Part shown: one piece after another, positions 1 to 6,660 of the stretch | Layout: every line of letters begins with the position of its first letter | Position numbering within the stretch: the stretch's first letter is position 1 | Assembly (NCBI GenBank): GCA_902406135.1 | Contig: CABPCX010000065.1 | Location: 1-8,343, forward strand | Origin: an uncultured Eubacteriales bacterium | GTDB taxonomy: Bacteria; Bacillota; Clostridia; Lachnospirales; Anaerotignaceae | Direction of reading: 5' to 3' | Length of the DNA: 8,343 nt | Made by a program: the position numbers and the translations under genes | The notes under the pieces: model-generated | Told to the model about the DNA's origin: nothing | Database searches by the model: none | Seen by the model: only the letters and a program-made list of their open reading frames with translations

Positions 1-452
1 ACAGTTATGCGGCCTATAAAAAATGCAGCTCGGTATTTCTTAAACAGATTGCCTGCGAGATAATGGATATTGCGGCAGAGACAAATGACCTGAGGGAGCT
101 GAGAGGTCTCATAGAAGAGTACAAAATGACAACCTCAAGCATACCCGTACCAAAGCGTGGAGATGATGCGGTGACATTGACTACCATGCATTCCTCAAAG
201 GGTCTGGAATTTGGAACAGTGTTTATACCTTCCATTGTAGATACGGTCATACCCCATGGAAATCCAAAGGCTGATTTTGAAATGGAAGAAGAAAGACGAT
301 TGTTTTATGTTGCGGTAACCAGAGCTAAAGACAGACTTTATATGTCTACCTTTTCATCTATAGGTACAAAAAAGGCTAAAATGTCAGGATTTTTGACTGA
401 ACTTGGTATTAAAAAACCTGAAAATAACATTAGAAAAAAGAACAGTAAATAA
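1..452 (+). CDS. UvrD/Rep-family superfamily-1 DNA helicase, C-terminal part (5' end outside window)
   Basis: The reading frame is open from base 3 to the TAA at 450-452, giving 149 visible residues. The in-frame ATG at 63 is internal, because coding sequence continues upstream to the window edge. Two helicase motifs are clear. Motif V lies at about 171-230 (TLTTMHSSKGLEF, then VFIP), and motif VI at about 285-335 (EEERRLFYVAVTRAKDRL, with the arginine that contacts ATP). These belong to the second RecA-like domain of UvrD/PcrA/Rep helicases, ATP-driven 3'-5' DNA translocases used in repair and replication restart. The Walker A and B motifs would lie upstream, off the window. After motif VI only about 37 residues remain, ending in a lysine/asparagine-rich tail, so the long C-terminal extension typical of PcrA is absent. 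A small generic UvrD-like helicase therefore fits better than PcrA itself. A terminator follows, so it is probably transcribed separately from the next genes. Confidence 0.9.
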   Translation, partial: SYAAYKKCSSVFLKQIACEIMDIAAETNDLRELRGLIEEYKMTTSSIPVPKRGDDAVTLTTMHSSKGLEFGTVFIPSIVDTVIPHGNPKADFEMEEERRLFYVAVTRAKDRLYMSTFSSIGTKKAKMSGFLTELGIKKPENNIRKKNSK

Positions 453-502
453 CAGCAGAATAAAGCAAGAACTTTTTGAACTTTCTAATACGGAAATTAT
501 TT

Positions 503-543
503 AAAAACGGTATGCCGGATTATTAATCAGCATACCGTTTTTT
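503..543 (+). terminator. Intrinsic (rho-independent) terminator after the helicase gene
   Basis: The arms CGGTATGC (508-515) and GCATACCG (530-537) are perfectly complementary. They are extended outward by A5 (503-507) pairing with T5 (538-542). Inside the loop, GATT (518-521) can pair with AATC (525-528) around a 3-base loop. A run of six T (538-543) follows the stem directly, as expected of an intrinsic terminator. Because the left arm is preceded by A5, the structure would also read as a terminator on the opposite strand. It begins 51 bases after the helicase stop codon and separates that gene from the downstream operon. Confidence 0.88.
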
Positions 544-580
544 GCTGTATATATGTCGGTTTTGTATGAAAAAAGGGACG

Positions 581-636
581 TAAAGCCTGTCAGGCATAGC
601 TTTATTAATAATGCTGTATTTGTTATTCCGGCTTTA
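581..636 (+). other. Long imperfect hairpin in the intergenic region, possible structured leader or antisense terminator
   Basis: TAAAGCC (581-587) pairs with GGCTTTA (630-636). Inside this, CAGGCATAGC (591-600) pairs with GCTGTATTTG (613-622) with one mismatch and several G-U pairs, and the T/A-rich apex (601-612) is itself near-palindromic. The downstream side is A-rich, not T-rich, so it is not a conventional terminator for + strand transcripts. Read on the minus strand, the stem is followed by CGTCCC and then T6, so it could stop antisense transcription. The sequence at 575-587 (GGGACGTAAAGCC) is close to the conserved core of c-di-GMP-I (GEMM) riboswitches, but the other conserved parts are not seen. 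Function is unassigned. Confidence 0.45.
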
Positions 637-716
637 ATAAAAAAGTCAAAATAATAGGATTAATTTTTCAGATAATATTAAGAGATTTTTAATGGCTTTT
701 AATAATGACAGCTATG

Positions 717-722
717 TATAAT
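717..722 (+). promoter_or_regulatory. Candidate -10 box for the operon promoter
   Basis: A perfect TATAAT lies 58 bases upstream of the start codon at 780. It would give transcription starting near base 729 and a leader of about 50 bases. No good -35 box is present at 16-18 bases upstream (the best is TGGCTT-like around 693-699). The assignment therefore rests on the -10 box alone, in AT-rich DNA where such hexamers arise by chance. If correct, the hairpin at 581-636 would lie upstream of the transcript. Confidence 0.28.
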
Positions 723-767
723 TATGTCAGAAGTTATAAAAGCGGGATTACGCTGTTTATATATAAT

Positions 768-773
768 GGAGGT
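768..773 (+). promoter_or_regulatory. Shine-Dalgarno site fixing the start of the GATase-like gene
   Basis: GGAGGT ends 6 bases before the ATG at 780. This strong, well-spaced site selects the ATG at 780. The upstream in-frame ATGs at 705 and 714 lack a comparable site, and the residues they would add (ending IYNGGAY) are simply the translated leader and Shine-Dalgarno region. Confidence 0.85.
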
Positions 774-779
774 GCTTAT

Positions 780-3287
780 ATGGAGAAAAATACTAAAAGG
801 AAAGGCAAAAACAGGCTTATGGCCATAGTTGCTGTAATGATAATACTGGCAATGGTCTTAAGCATAGTCGTACCTATTTTTGCTGCGCCTTATGCGGCTG
901 TGTCTGCGCCATATTATGATATTTCGGCGGGAAGTGAAAACGGCAGCGAAGAAGCAGTCATATTTGACTCGGATGCGGAGACGAAAAGCGAAACAATTGA
1001 GCTTAATGTAACGGCAGGATATAACGAAGCATATATGTGCTACCGCCATACTCCTGTTAATGTTACGGTATATAATAATGGTGAAGACTTTAAAGGCACC
1101 GTCCAGGTTAAAGTATACAGGAATACATTATCAGGCAATTATGTTACATACGAAAAAGACGCTGATATAGTTGCCGGCGGAGTAGGCGAATACAACTTTA
1201 CTGTATATCCTGAAACAGAATTAACTTACTTTAATGTAAGAGTTATTGACCAGTCAGGAAATACTGTTGCATCAACAAATGCCAAGGTTACAGCGCTTCT
1301 TCCTGAACAGGTTATGACAGCCGTAGTTACTGATACAAAGTCAAGCAGTCTTGATTATCTCAATAATCTTAAAATCGGTGACGATATATATAACAGAAGC
1401 GGATATCAGACAAATTACGTATCATTCCTTGATGGAAAGACATTCCCTGAAAACGGTGAACTTCTTAATTCTTTTTCAGCAATAATTATAGACGACTTTA
1501 ATTCCCAGGCATTATCCGATAAACAGATAGAAGCCATCGGTTCATGGGTTTCAAACGGCGGACTTCTTGTTATAGGAACAGGCTTAAATGCGGAAAAGAC
1601 ATTAAAGGGATTTGATAAATTATTTGATTACAGCCTCAATGGCTATGATACAACACTCTGCTTTGGCGGAACAGCTGATACAGCAGTTTTGGATATTCCA
1701 AACTCCCATGGAGTAGATATTCAAAGCGGAAAAGAAGTTACAAAAAGCATAGATTTAGGAAGCGGAAAAATACTTGTTCATACATTCGACCTTGGAGCAG
1801 ACCCCATAGCGTCAATGGATACAGGAGCTGAATATCTTTCAAGTTTCTATAGAGATACTCTTCCTCAGAAATTTAGTGTAGAAAGAAATGTTGAGTATTA
1901 TCCCGAAACTTTAAATTCGGTAAACAGACTTCCTTCCGTTGAAAAAGACAGGCTTATGATACTTCTGGCTATATTAGGTTTATATATCATTATAGTTGGA
2001 CCCGTATGCTATTTTGTACTTAAAAAGAAAGATAAGAGAGAAAAGGGCTGGATTGTAATTCCTGTAGTAGCCGTAGTTTTCTCAGGAATTATTTTCGGAA
2101 TAAGTGCCTCAAGCTATCAGAAAGATTCTCTTATAAGCTTTATGTCAGTTACAGACCTTGACCTTGGTCAGGCGGATACTGATATTTCCATTGGCATAAG
2201 AACACCTGAAAAAGGAACGGTTTCATTCTGTGTTAATGATGATATAGAAATATTAGATACAGGAATAAGATACAACGGATATTCATATTCAAATGCTAAT
2301 CAAAAGAATCTGCTTGAATATACGGTAAAAGAAAGCGATGATTATACTTCGATTACATACTACAATCAGAATTCCTGGCAGGATAACTCAGTAGTAACAA
2401 GCAGTACGAATAAATACGATCCAAACTCCATAGAAGCTGATTTCACTGTTAAAGGAAGCAGCATCACAGGCACAGTAAAGAATAACTTTGATTTTGACCT
2501 CGTTGATACAATAGTAACTTTTGCAGGCCAGAGCTATAGGGTAGGCTATTTAGCATCCGGAGAAAGCAAAGAAGTTACAATTCCGCTTTCCGATGAAGAA
2601 GCTCAGAAATGGAGCCAGGACAGCTACGGAATGCTCAGACAGCTTTTCTATGGCATTGAAGAAGGCAGTTACAATGACAGCTATGTATTCAGAACCGGAA
2701 TATCTACAACCGAAGCATACAAGATAGAACAGAGATTTAATCTTTTCAATTCATTAAATAACGGAAACAGCTCATTAGGCGAAACAGGATTTAAAGTTAA
2801 TGTTGCTGCTTTCAGTGAGAAACCTATAATTGAAGGCGAAAAGACTATAAACGGAAAAACTGTAAATGAAAACTGGGAAAATCTCTATACCAAATCATTT
2901 AATGTGGACCTTTCAAAGGCAGAGAACTTTGATATTCCTTATGGATATATTTATGCGGACAGGGTAATGCTTGACGGCCAGGACCAGAGAAGCGGCATTG
3001 ATATATACTATTATGAAATCTATACAATGTCAGCCAGTGAGGTTGTATGTGAATACAGTCTTCCCGGAGCAAAGAACATCGATACAATTGATATAAGCTG
3101 GGAAAACTATGATGCCTTTGTAAACGAGCCACAGATTTATGACTACAGCAGTGATACCTGGACAAACATATCATCTGCGGACCTTAAGAAATATATATCA
3201 GCCGACGGAAAATTATCCTTAAGAGCAGATATTTACAGCGATACAAGTCTTGCACTTCCAAAACTCAGTATAAAAGGGGGAAATTGA
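780..3287 (+). CDS. Large membrane protein with Ig-like and GATase1-like extracytoplasmic domains
   Basis: The product is 835 residues. A basic N-terminus (KNTKRKGKNR) precedes a hydrophobic segment at about 14-35 that could be a signal anchor or, given the nearby AAPYAAVSA, a cleaved signal peptide. Residues about 70-175 look like a beta-sandwich. Residues about 178-365 resemble a class I glutamine amidotransferase-like fold, with AIIIDDF, then WVSNGGLLVIGTG. No nucleophilic cysteine is seen at the expected elbow, so it is probably non-catalytic. Transmembrane helices follow at about 391-414 and 424-443, joined by a short basic loop (KKKDKREK) predicted to be cytoplasmic. The C-terminal half (445-835) is beta-rich and includes an Ig-like stretch near 553-603 (SSITGTVKNN... 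GYLASGESKEVTIPL). Most of the protein should therefore face outward. It is the first gene of the operon, and its stop is one base before the ATPase start. I do not recognise a named gene. A receptor, scaffold or accessory subunit of the adjacent ABC transporter, loosely comparable to GldG, is an inference. Confidence 0.85.
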   Translation: MEKNTKRKGKNRLMAIVAVMIILAMVLSIVVPIFAAPYAAVSAPYYDISAGSENGSEEAVIFDSDAETKSETIELNVTAGYNEAYMCYRHTPVNVTVYNNGEDFKGTVQVKVYRNTLSGNYVTYEKDADIVAGGVGEYNFTVYPETELTYFNVRVIDQSGNTVASTNAKVTALLPEQVMTAVVTDTKSSSLDYLNNLKIGDDIYNRSGYQTNYVSFLDGKTFPENGELLNSFSAIIIDDFNSQALSDKQIEAIGSWVSNGGLLVIGTGLNAEKTLKGFDKLFDYSLNGYDTTLCFGGTADTAVLDIPNSHGVDIQSGKEVTKSIDLGSGKILVHTFDLGADPIASMDTGAEYLSSFYRDTLPQKFSVERNVEYYPETLNSVNRLPSVEKDRLMILLAILGLYIIIVGPVCYFVLKKKDKREKGWIVIPVVAVVFSGIIFGISASSYQKDSLISFMSVTDLDLGQADTDISIGIRTPEKGTVSFCVNDDIEILDTGIRYNGYSYSNANQKNLLEYTVKESDDYTSITYYNQNSWQDNSVVTSSTNKYDPNSIEADFTVKGSSITGTVKNNFDFDLVDTIVTFAGQSYRVGYLASGESKEVTIPLSDEEAQKWSQDSYGMLRQLFYGIEEGSYNDSYVFRTGISTTEAYKIEQRFNLFNSLNNGNSSLGETGFKVNVAAFSEKPIIEGEKTINGKTVNENWENLYTKSFNVDLSKAENFDIPYGYIYADRVMLDGQDQRSGIDIYYYEIYTMSASEVVCEYSLPGAKNIDTIDISWENYDAFVNEPQIYDYSSDTWTNISSADLKKYISADGKLSLRADIYSDTSLALPKLSIKGGN

Positions 3288-3288
3288 T

Positions 3289-4218
3289 ATGCCGGAAATA
3301 TATGAACTAAATAAGAAATACGGAAAATTTACGGCTCTGGATTCCCTTTCAATGAATATAACCGAGAATTCGATATTCGGTTTTGTAGGTCCAAACGGAG
3401 CAGGAAAAACAACAACAATGAAGATAATGGCCGGACTTTTAAAGGCCGACTCCGGAAGTATTTTTGTAAACGGAGAAGATATTTTGAAAAATCCAAAGAG
3501 CATAAGAGAAAAAATAGGATATATGCCGGACTTCTTTGGAGTATATGATGACCTTAAAGTTACGGAGTATATGGACTTTTATGCGGGAATGTATTATATA
3601 CCCTATGCGGACAGACCTGAATTAATAGATAACCTTCTTGAAATAGTAGACCTGTCAAATAAAAAGGATTCCTATGTTGACGGACTTTCAAGGGGAATGA
3701 AGCAGAGGCTGTGTCTTGCAAGAAGCCTTATACATGACCCTGATTTACTTATACTCGATGAGCCTGCGTCAGGACTTGACCCCAGAGCACGAGTAGAGAT
3801 GAAGGAAATACTCAAGCGGCTCAGAGAAATGGGAAAGACCATAATAATAAGTTCTCATATTCTTCCCGAACTTGCTGAAATGTGCTCAGAGGTAGGAATA
3901 ATTGACCAGGGAAAACTTGTTACACAGGGAACTGTCAATGACATTATGAACAGACTGCAGAAAAAACGAGTAGTAAGAATAAAAACTTCTTCTGCGGTTG
4001 AACAGCTTATCAAAATACTTAAAGAACAGGCATCGGTTAAAGATATAACCGAAAACGCCGATAACATTGAATTTGTATTTGAAGGCAAGAACGATGACCT
4101 TACTTCAATACTCAGAAATGTGATTATGAATGGCATCCCCATTTATTCATTCTCTGAAAATGAAGGAAATCTTGAAGAAATATTTATGACTGTAACCGGA
4201 GGTGAGGAGAATGCTTAA
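3289..4218 (+). CDS. ABC transporter ATP-binding protein (CcmA/NatA/GldA-like)
   Basis: This 309-residue cytoplasmic ATPase should power the permease encoded next. Visible motifs in order are Walker A GPNGAGKT (34-41), a Q-loop region reading IGYMPDFFGVYDDL (76-89), signature LSRGM (133-137), Walker B LLILDEP (153-159), D-loop SGLD (161-164) and the switch histidine in SSH (190). Residues about 225-305 form the extra C-terminal region common in exporters of the ABC-2 type. The usual Q-loop glutamine is replaced by aspartate (81), although Walker A, Walker B and the switch histidine are intact, so ATP hydrolysis is expected. The start is an ATG with AAAGGGGG (3273-3280) 8 bases upstream. It lies one base after the previous stop, and its own 3' end overlaps the permease start by 8 bases, implying translational coupling. 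The substrate is not evident from sequence. Confidence 0.95.
   Translation: MPEIYELNKKYGKFTALDSLSMNITENSIFGFVGPNGAGKTTTMKIMAGLLKADSGSIFVNGEDILKNPKSIREKIGYMPDFFGVYDDLKVTEYMDFYAGMYYIPYADRPELIDNLLEIVDLSNKKDSYVDGLSRGMKQRLCLARSLIHDPDLLILDEPASGLDPRARVEMKEILKRLREMGKTIIISSHILPELAEMCSEVGIIDQGKLVTQGTVNDIMNRLQKKRVVRIKTSSAVEQLIKILKEQASVKDITENADNIEFVFEGKNDDLTSILRNVIMNGIPIYSFSENEGNLEEIFMTVTGGEENA
4198..4202 (+). promoter_or_regulatory. Shine-Dalgarno site inside the ATPase gene that fixes the permease start
   Basis: GGAGG lies 8 bases before the ATG at 4211 and within the last codons of the ATPase gene. The longer reading frame opens at a GTG at 4202 that overlaps this site itself and so has no usable upstream site. 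The ATG at 4211 is therefore the better start. Confidence 0.75.
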
Positions 4219-5080
4219 TCCCGTATTTAGAAGAGAAACAAAAACATCTTTAAGAAACTGGAAAGTATTCTATGCCATATCAGGATATATTTTTCTGGTA
4301 TCGTTAGTGGCTGCCGTTGCAATATGGCAGATAATGTATAACTCCTACGCAGCCAGCTTCAATCCTTCAGAAATGACAACTGTTTATATAGGACTTACGA
4401 TATTGGAACTTGCGCTGGTGCTTTTGATAACACCTTCACTTACAGCGGGAAGCATAAGTGGAGAAAGAGAGAGGCAGACCCTTGACCTGCTTCTCATAAC
4501 AAAGGTATCTCCATTTTCAATAATACTTGGAAAATTCCTTTCCGGATTATCCATTATCGTTTTAATGATATTTGCGACAATGCCTATATTTGCGATGATA
4601 ATGTACTTTGGAGGAACAAGCATATTATATGTGCTTGCCGTTACGGGATATATGATACTTGTCTGCGGGGCATTTGGTGCCATTGCTATGTTTTTCTCTA
4701 CAGTGTTTAAGAAAACGGTAACATCTATGGTAATTACCTATATATGGACGGGAGTGCTTTGTGGAGCAACTATGATTTTCTATATGCTTACCTGTACTGT
4801 ATACGGAAGCTATTTTCAAAAAGCTCTTCCTGCATTTCCAAGGATAGTTATGCTTGCGGTAAATCCTGTTATAGGACTTATAAGCATAATATGTGAACAG
4901 ACAGGACACGGTTTGATTTATAATATACTTGATTATGCCAACTATTATGGTACAACATATACACCGATAACTTTAAGCGTACCAATGTGGATAATAAATG
5001 CTGTAGCGCTTATAGCTATAATAATTCTTTTCCTGGTTTTAGCATCACTTAGAATAAGAAAAATTTCTAAAAAAGGGTGA
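4211..5080 (+). CDS. ABC-2-type transporter permease (GldF/NosY-like)
   Basis: From the ATG at 4211 the product is 289 residues of integral membrane protein. Hydrophobic helices lie at about 20-40, 58-79, 107-132, 138-163, 170-195 and 258-282, the usual six of ABC-2 permeases, with a further short apolar stretch near 212-228. The hallmark is at 78-108, where TAGSISGERERQTLDLLL is followed by TKVSPFSIILGK. This is the conserved cytoplasmic segment after the second helix in NosY/GldF-type permeases, which contacts the ATPase. The basic tail (RIRKISKKG) should be cytoplasmic. The gene overlaps the ATPase gene by 8 bases, and the pair should assemble as a homodimeric or heterotetrameric exporter. 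Family assignment is firm but the substrate is unknown. Confidence 0.92.
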   Translation: MLNPVFRRETKTSLRNWKVFYAISGYIFLVSLVAAVAIWQIMYNSYAASFNPSEMTTVYIGLTILELALVLLITPSLTAGSISGERERQTLDLLLITKVSPFSIILGKFLSGLSIIVLMIFATMPIFAMIMYFGGTSILYVLAVTGYMILVCGAFGAIAMFFSTVFKKTVTSMVITYIWTGVLCGATMIFYMLTCTVYGSYFQKALPAFPRIVMLAVNPVIGLISIICEQTGHGLIYNILDYANYYGTTYTPITLSVPMWIINAVALIAIIILFLVLASLRIRKISKKG

Positions 5081-5085
5081 TAGTT

Positions 5086-6645
5086 ATGAAGGAACTTAAA
5101 AGACTTCTAAGACCTTTAAAGAAAAAAATAACGATAAATAACCTTATACTGCGTTTATTCCAGTCGGCTTCAATTGGAGCATTAGTAATATTAGGCGTTT
5201 TGGCATCATCAAAGGTGGTGTATGTGCCGTATAAAACTCTTATGTGCATAGCCATAGCTGTTATATCTATATTAGTAGGATTATTCCTTGCGCTTGTAAA
5301 GTATAAAGTAACTGACTATGATGCGGCTGAAGAAGGTGACAGGCTTGGATGCAATGAAAGACTTATAACAGCCTACGGAATACTTTCCGACGGCCACGAA
5401 AGGTCTCCTATGGAGGAGCTTGTTGTAAAAGATGCCGTTAATACGGCTAAAACTTCCAAGCTTGCAGAGAATTATAAAATAACTTATCCTAAAAAGCTTG
5501 CCATTATAACAGCTGTTCTTCTGGCAGCATCATGTCTTACCGGTTTTGCGCCTGATGCGGGAGTTTATGAGTTTACTTATACAACCCAGCAGGCTCTTAA
5601 AGAAACGGAAGAAGTTAAAAAGACAGTAGAAAAAGACGAAAAGCTGTCGGAGATGTTTAAAGAAGAGTACAGCAAGATTTTGAAGGACCTTAATAAAGAC
5701 CTCAAAAAGGCAAAGGACGCTAAAGAAGCTCAGAAGCTTATAAATAACGCACAGAAAGAGCTTAAAAAACTTGAAAATAAAGCCATTGAAGATAAAAACA
5801 ATATCAAAAACGCACTTTCAGATTTTGGTGCCGGCAGTGATATATCATCGGCAATGGATATGAACAGTTCCGAAGCCCTTTCAAAGGCCATGGAAAAACT
5901 CTCATCCGAAATTCAAAATCTTACGGATGAAGAACTCCAGGAACTTGCAAAACAGCTTGAGGAACTTAAAAATAAACTCAGCGATGAAGAACTTAAAGAG
6001 ATGATAGAAAAAGCCGAAGAAGCGGCAAAAAACGGTGACGCCAAAGAGACAGCCGATAAGCTTTCCGAGGCGGCAAAATCAGCATTAAGCAAAAGCAGCA
6101 ATACATCATCGGCTGTAAACAGAACGGCATCCACACTGGCAAAAGCAAGTGACGGAACAGGAAAACAGTCTGATAACAGCGGAAAAACTTCCACCAGCCA
6201 GAGCGGCGAAAGCCAAAACGGTGAGAGCCAGAATGGACAGAGCGGAAATGAAGGCGAAGGCCAGGGTCAGGGACAAGGTGAAGGCCAGGGCCAGGGTGAA
6301 GGTGAAGGCCAGGGCGAAGGCCAAGGTCAGGGCCAGGGTGAAGGCCAGGGCTCAGGCAACGAAGGAGACGGAAGAGGCTTTGGACATGTAGAGCCTGAGA
6401 AAGTATATACAAGAGACGCTGAAGGACTTCAGGGCAGTGAAGAGCAGCTTAATTCAGAACAGACTGAAGACGGCGAGGTCACATATTCTGAAACAAAATC
6501 GGGAGGCGTTAACGGTTTAAGCGTACCCTATGAATCGGTTGTAAGCGACTATATGGAACAGGCTCTTAAAGAAAGTCAGAATGGAAATATACCCTATGGA
6601 ATGAAGGAAATAGTTGCGGAGTATTTCTCCGGACTGGAAAAATAA
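5086..6645 (+). CDS. Membrane-anchored coiled-coil protein with E/G/Q-rich linker (DUF4175-like)
   Basis: The chosen start is the ATG at 5086 (519 residues), served by AAGGG (5073-5077) 8 bases upstream. An in-frame GTG at 5077 overlaps that site and is less likely. A basic N-terminus (KRLLRPLKKK) is followed by hydrophobic helices at about 27-46 and 51-71, a polar loop containing DYDAAEEGDRLGCNERLITA (78-97), and a third helix at about 136-154. Residues 165-335 are highly charged and strongly helical, with heptad-like Leu/Ile spacing, and are probably a coiled coil. Residues 337-389 are Ser/Asn/Gly-rich, and 390-424 are an almost pure Gly/Gln/Glu tract. The C-terminal ~45 residues return to ordinary composition (LSVPYESVVSDYMEQALK, then IPYGMKEIVAEYFSGL) and look like a separate conserved helical module. 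Membrane proteins of this build (two N-terminal helices, an RLG/ER-L-TA loop, long coiled coil) sit beside Bat/vWA genes in other bacteria and resemble DUF4175. That link is from memory and tentative. The molecular function is unknown. Confidence 0.85.
   Translation: MKELKRLLRPLKKKITINNLILRLFQSASIGALVILGVLASSKVVYVPYKTLMCIAIAVISILVGLFLALVKYKVTDYDAAEEGDRLGCNERLITAYGILSDGHERSPMEELVVKDAVNTAKTSKLAENYKITYPKKLAIITAVLLAASCLTGFAPDAGVYEFTYTTQQALKETEEVKKTVEKDEKLSEMFKEEYSKILKDLNKDLKKAKDAKEAQKLINNAQKELKKLENKAIEDKNNIKNALSDFGAGSDISSAMDMNSSEALSKAMEKLSSEIQNLTDEELQELAKQLEELKNKLSDEELKEMIEKAEEAAKNGDAKETADKLSEAAKSALSKSSNTSSAVNRTASTLAKASDGTGKQSDNSGKTSTSQSGESQNGESQNGQSGNEGEGQGQGQGEGQGQGEGEGQGEGQGQGQGEGQGSGNEGDGRGFGHVEPEKVYTRDAEGLQGSEEQLNSEQTEDGEVTYSETKSGGVNGLSVPYESVVSDYMEQALKESQNGNIPYGMKEIVAEYFSGLEK
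6253..6351 (+). repeat. In-frame low-complexity tandem repeat encoding (E/Q)-G dipeptides
   Basis: About 99 bases built from imperfect 6-base units of the form GGN(C/G)A(A/G), arranged in larger recurring blocks such as GGTGAAGGCCAGGG. They encode alternating Gly with Glu or Gln (EGQGQGQGEGQGQGEGEGQG and onward). The units are all multiples of three, so gain or loss by slippage would change linker length without breaking the frame. The encoded segment is likely a flexible, acidic, disordered linker between the coiled coil and the C-terminal module. Confidence 0.9.
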
Positions 6646-6660
6646 ACTAAGGAGCGTACT

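Noticed and set aside
671..676. GATAAT as an alternative -10 box
   Set aside because: One mismatch to consensus and no recognisable -35 box at the right distance; no better supported than the TATAAT at 717.
705..779. Start of the large GATase-like protein at the ATG at 705 (adding 25 residues)
   Set aside because: No Shine-Dalgarno site precedes it, the added residues are translated leader, and GGAGGT lies at ideal distance from the ATG at 780, which begins a typical basic plus hydrophobic N-terminus.
453..779. A small gene or tRNA in the intergenic stretch
   Set aside because: No cloverleaf and no open frame with a ribosome site is visible; the stretch is explained by a terminator, a hairpin and AT-rich leader.
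1311..1880. An active glutamine amidotransferase in the first operon protein
   Set aside because: The fold-like pattern is present but I see no G-x-C-x-G nucleophile elbow or a following catalytic histidine-glutamate pair, so enzymatic activity is not supported.
2899..4142. Minus-strand open frames opposite the GATase-like and ATPase genes (for example 2899-3174, 3219-3503, 3855-4142)
   Set aside because: All are antisense to well-supported genes with recognisable motifs, have no ribosome site that I can see, and show no family features.
5993..6412. Minus-strand and alternate-frame open frames across the E/G/Q repeat, including a 139-residue one and a + strand 80-residue one
   Set aside because: They are created by the repetitive purine-rich codons of the real gene; their products are low-complexity and they lack start signals.
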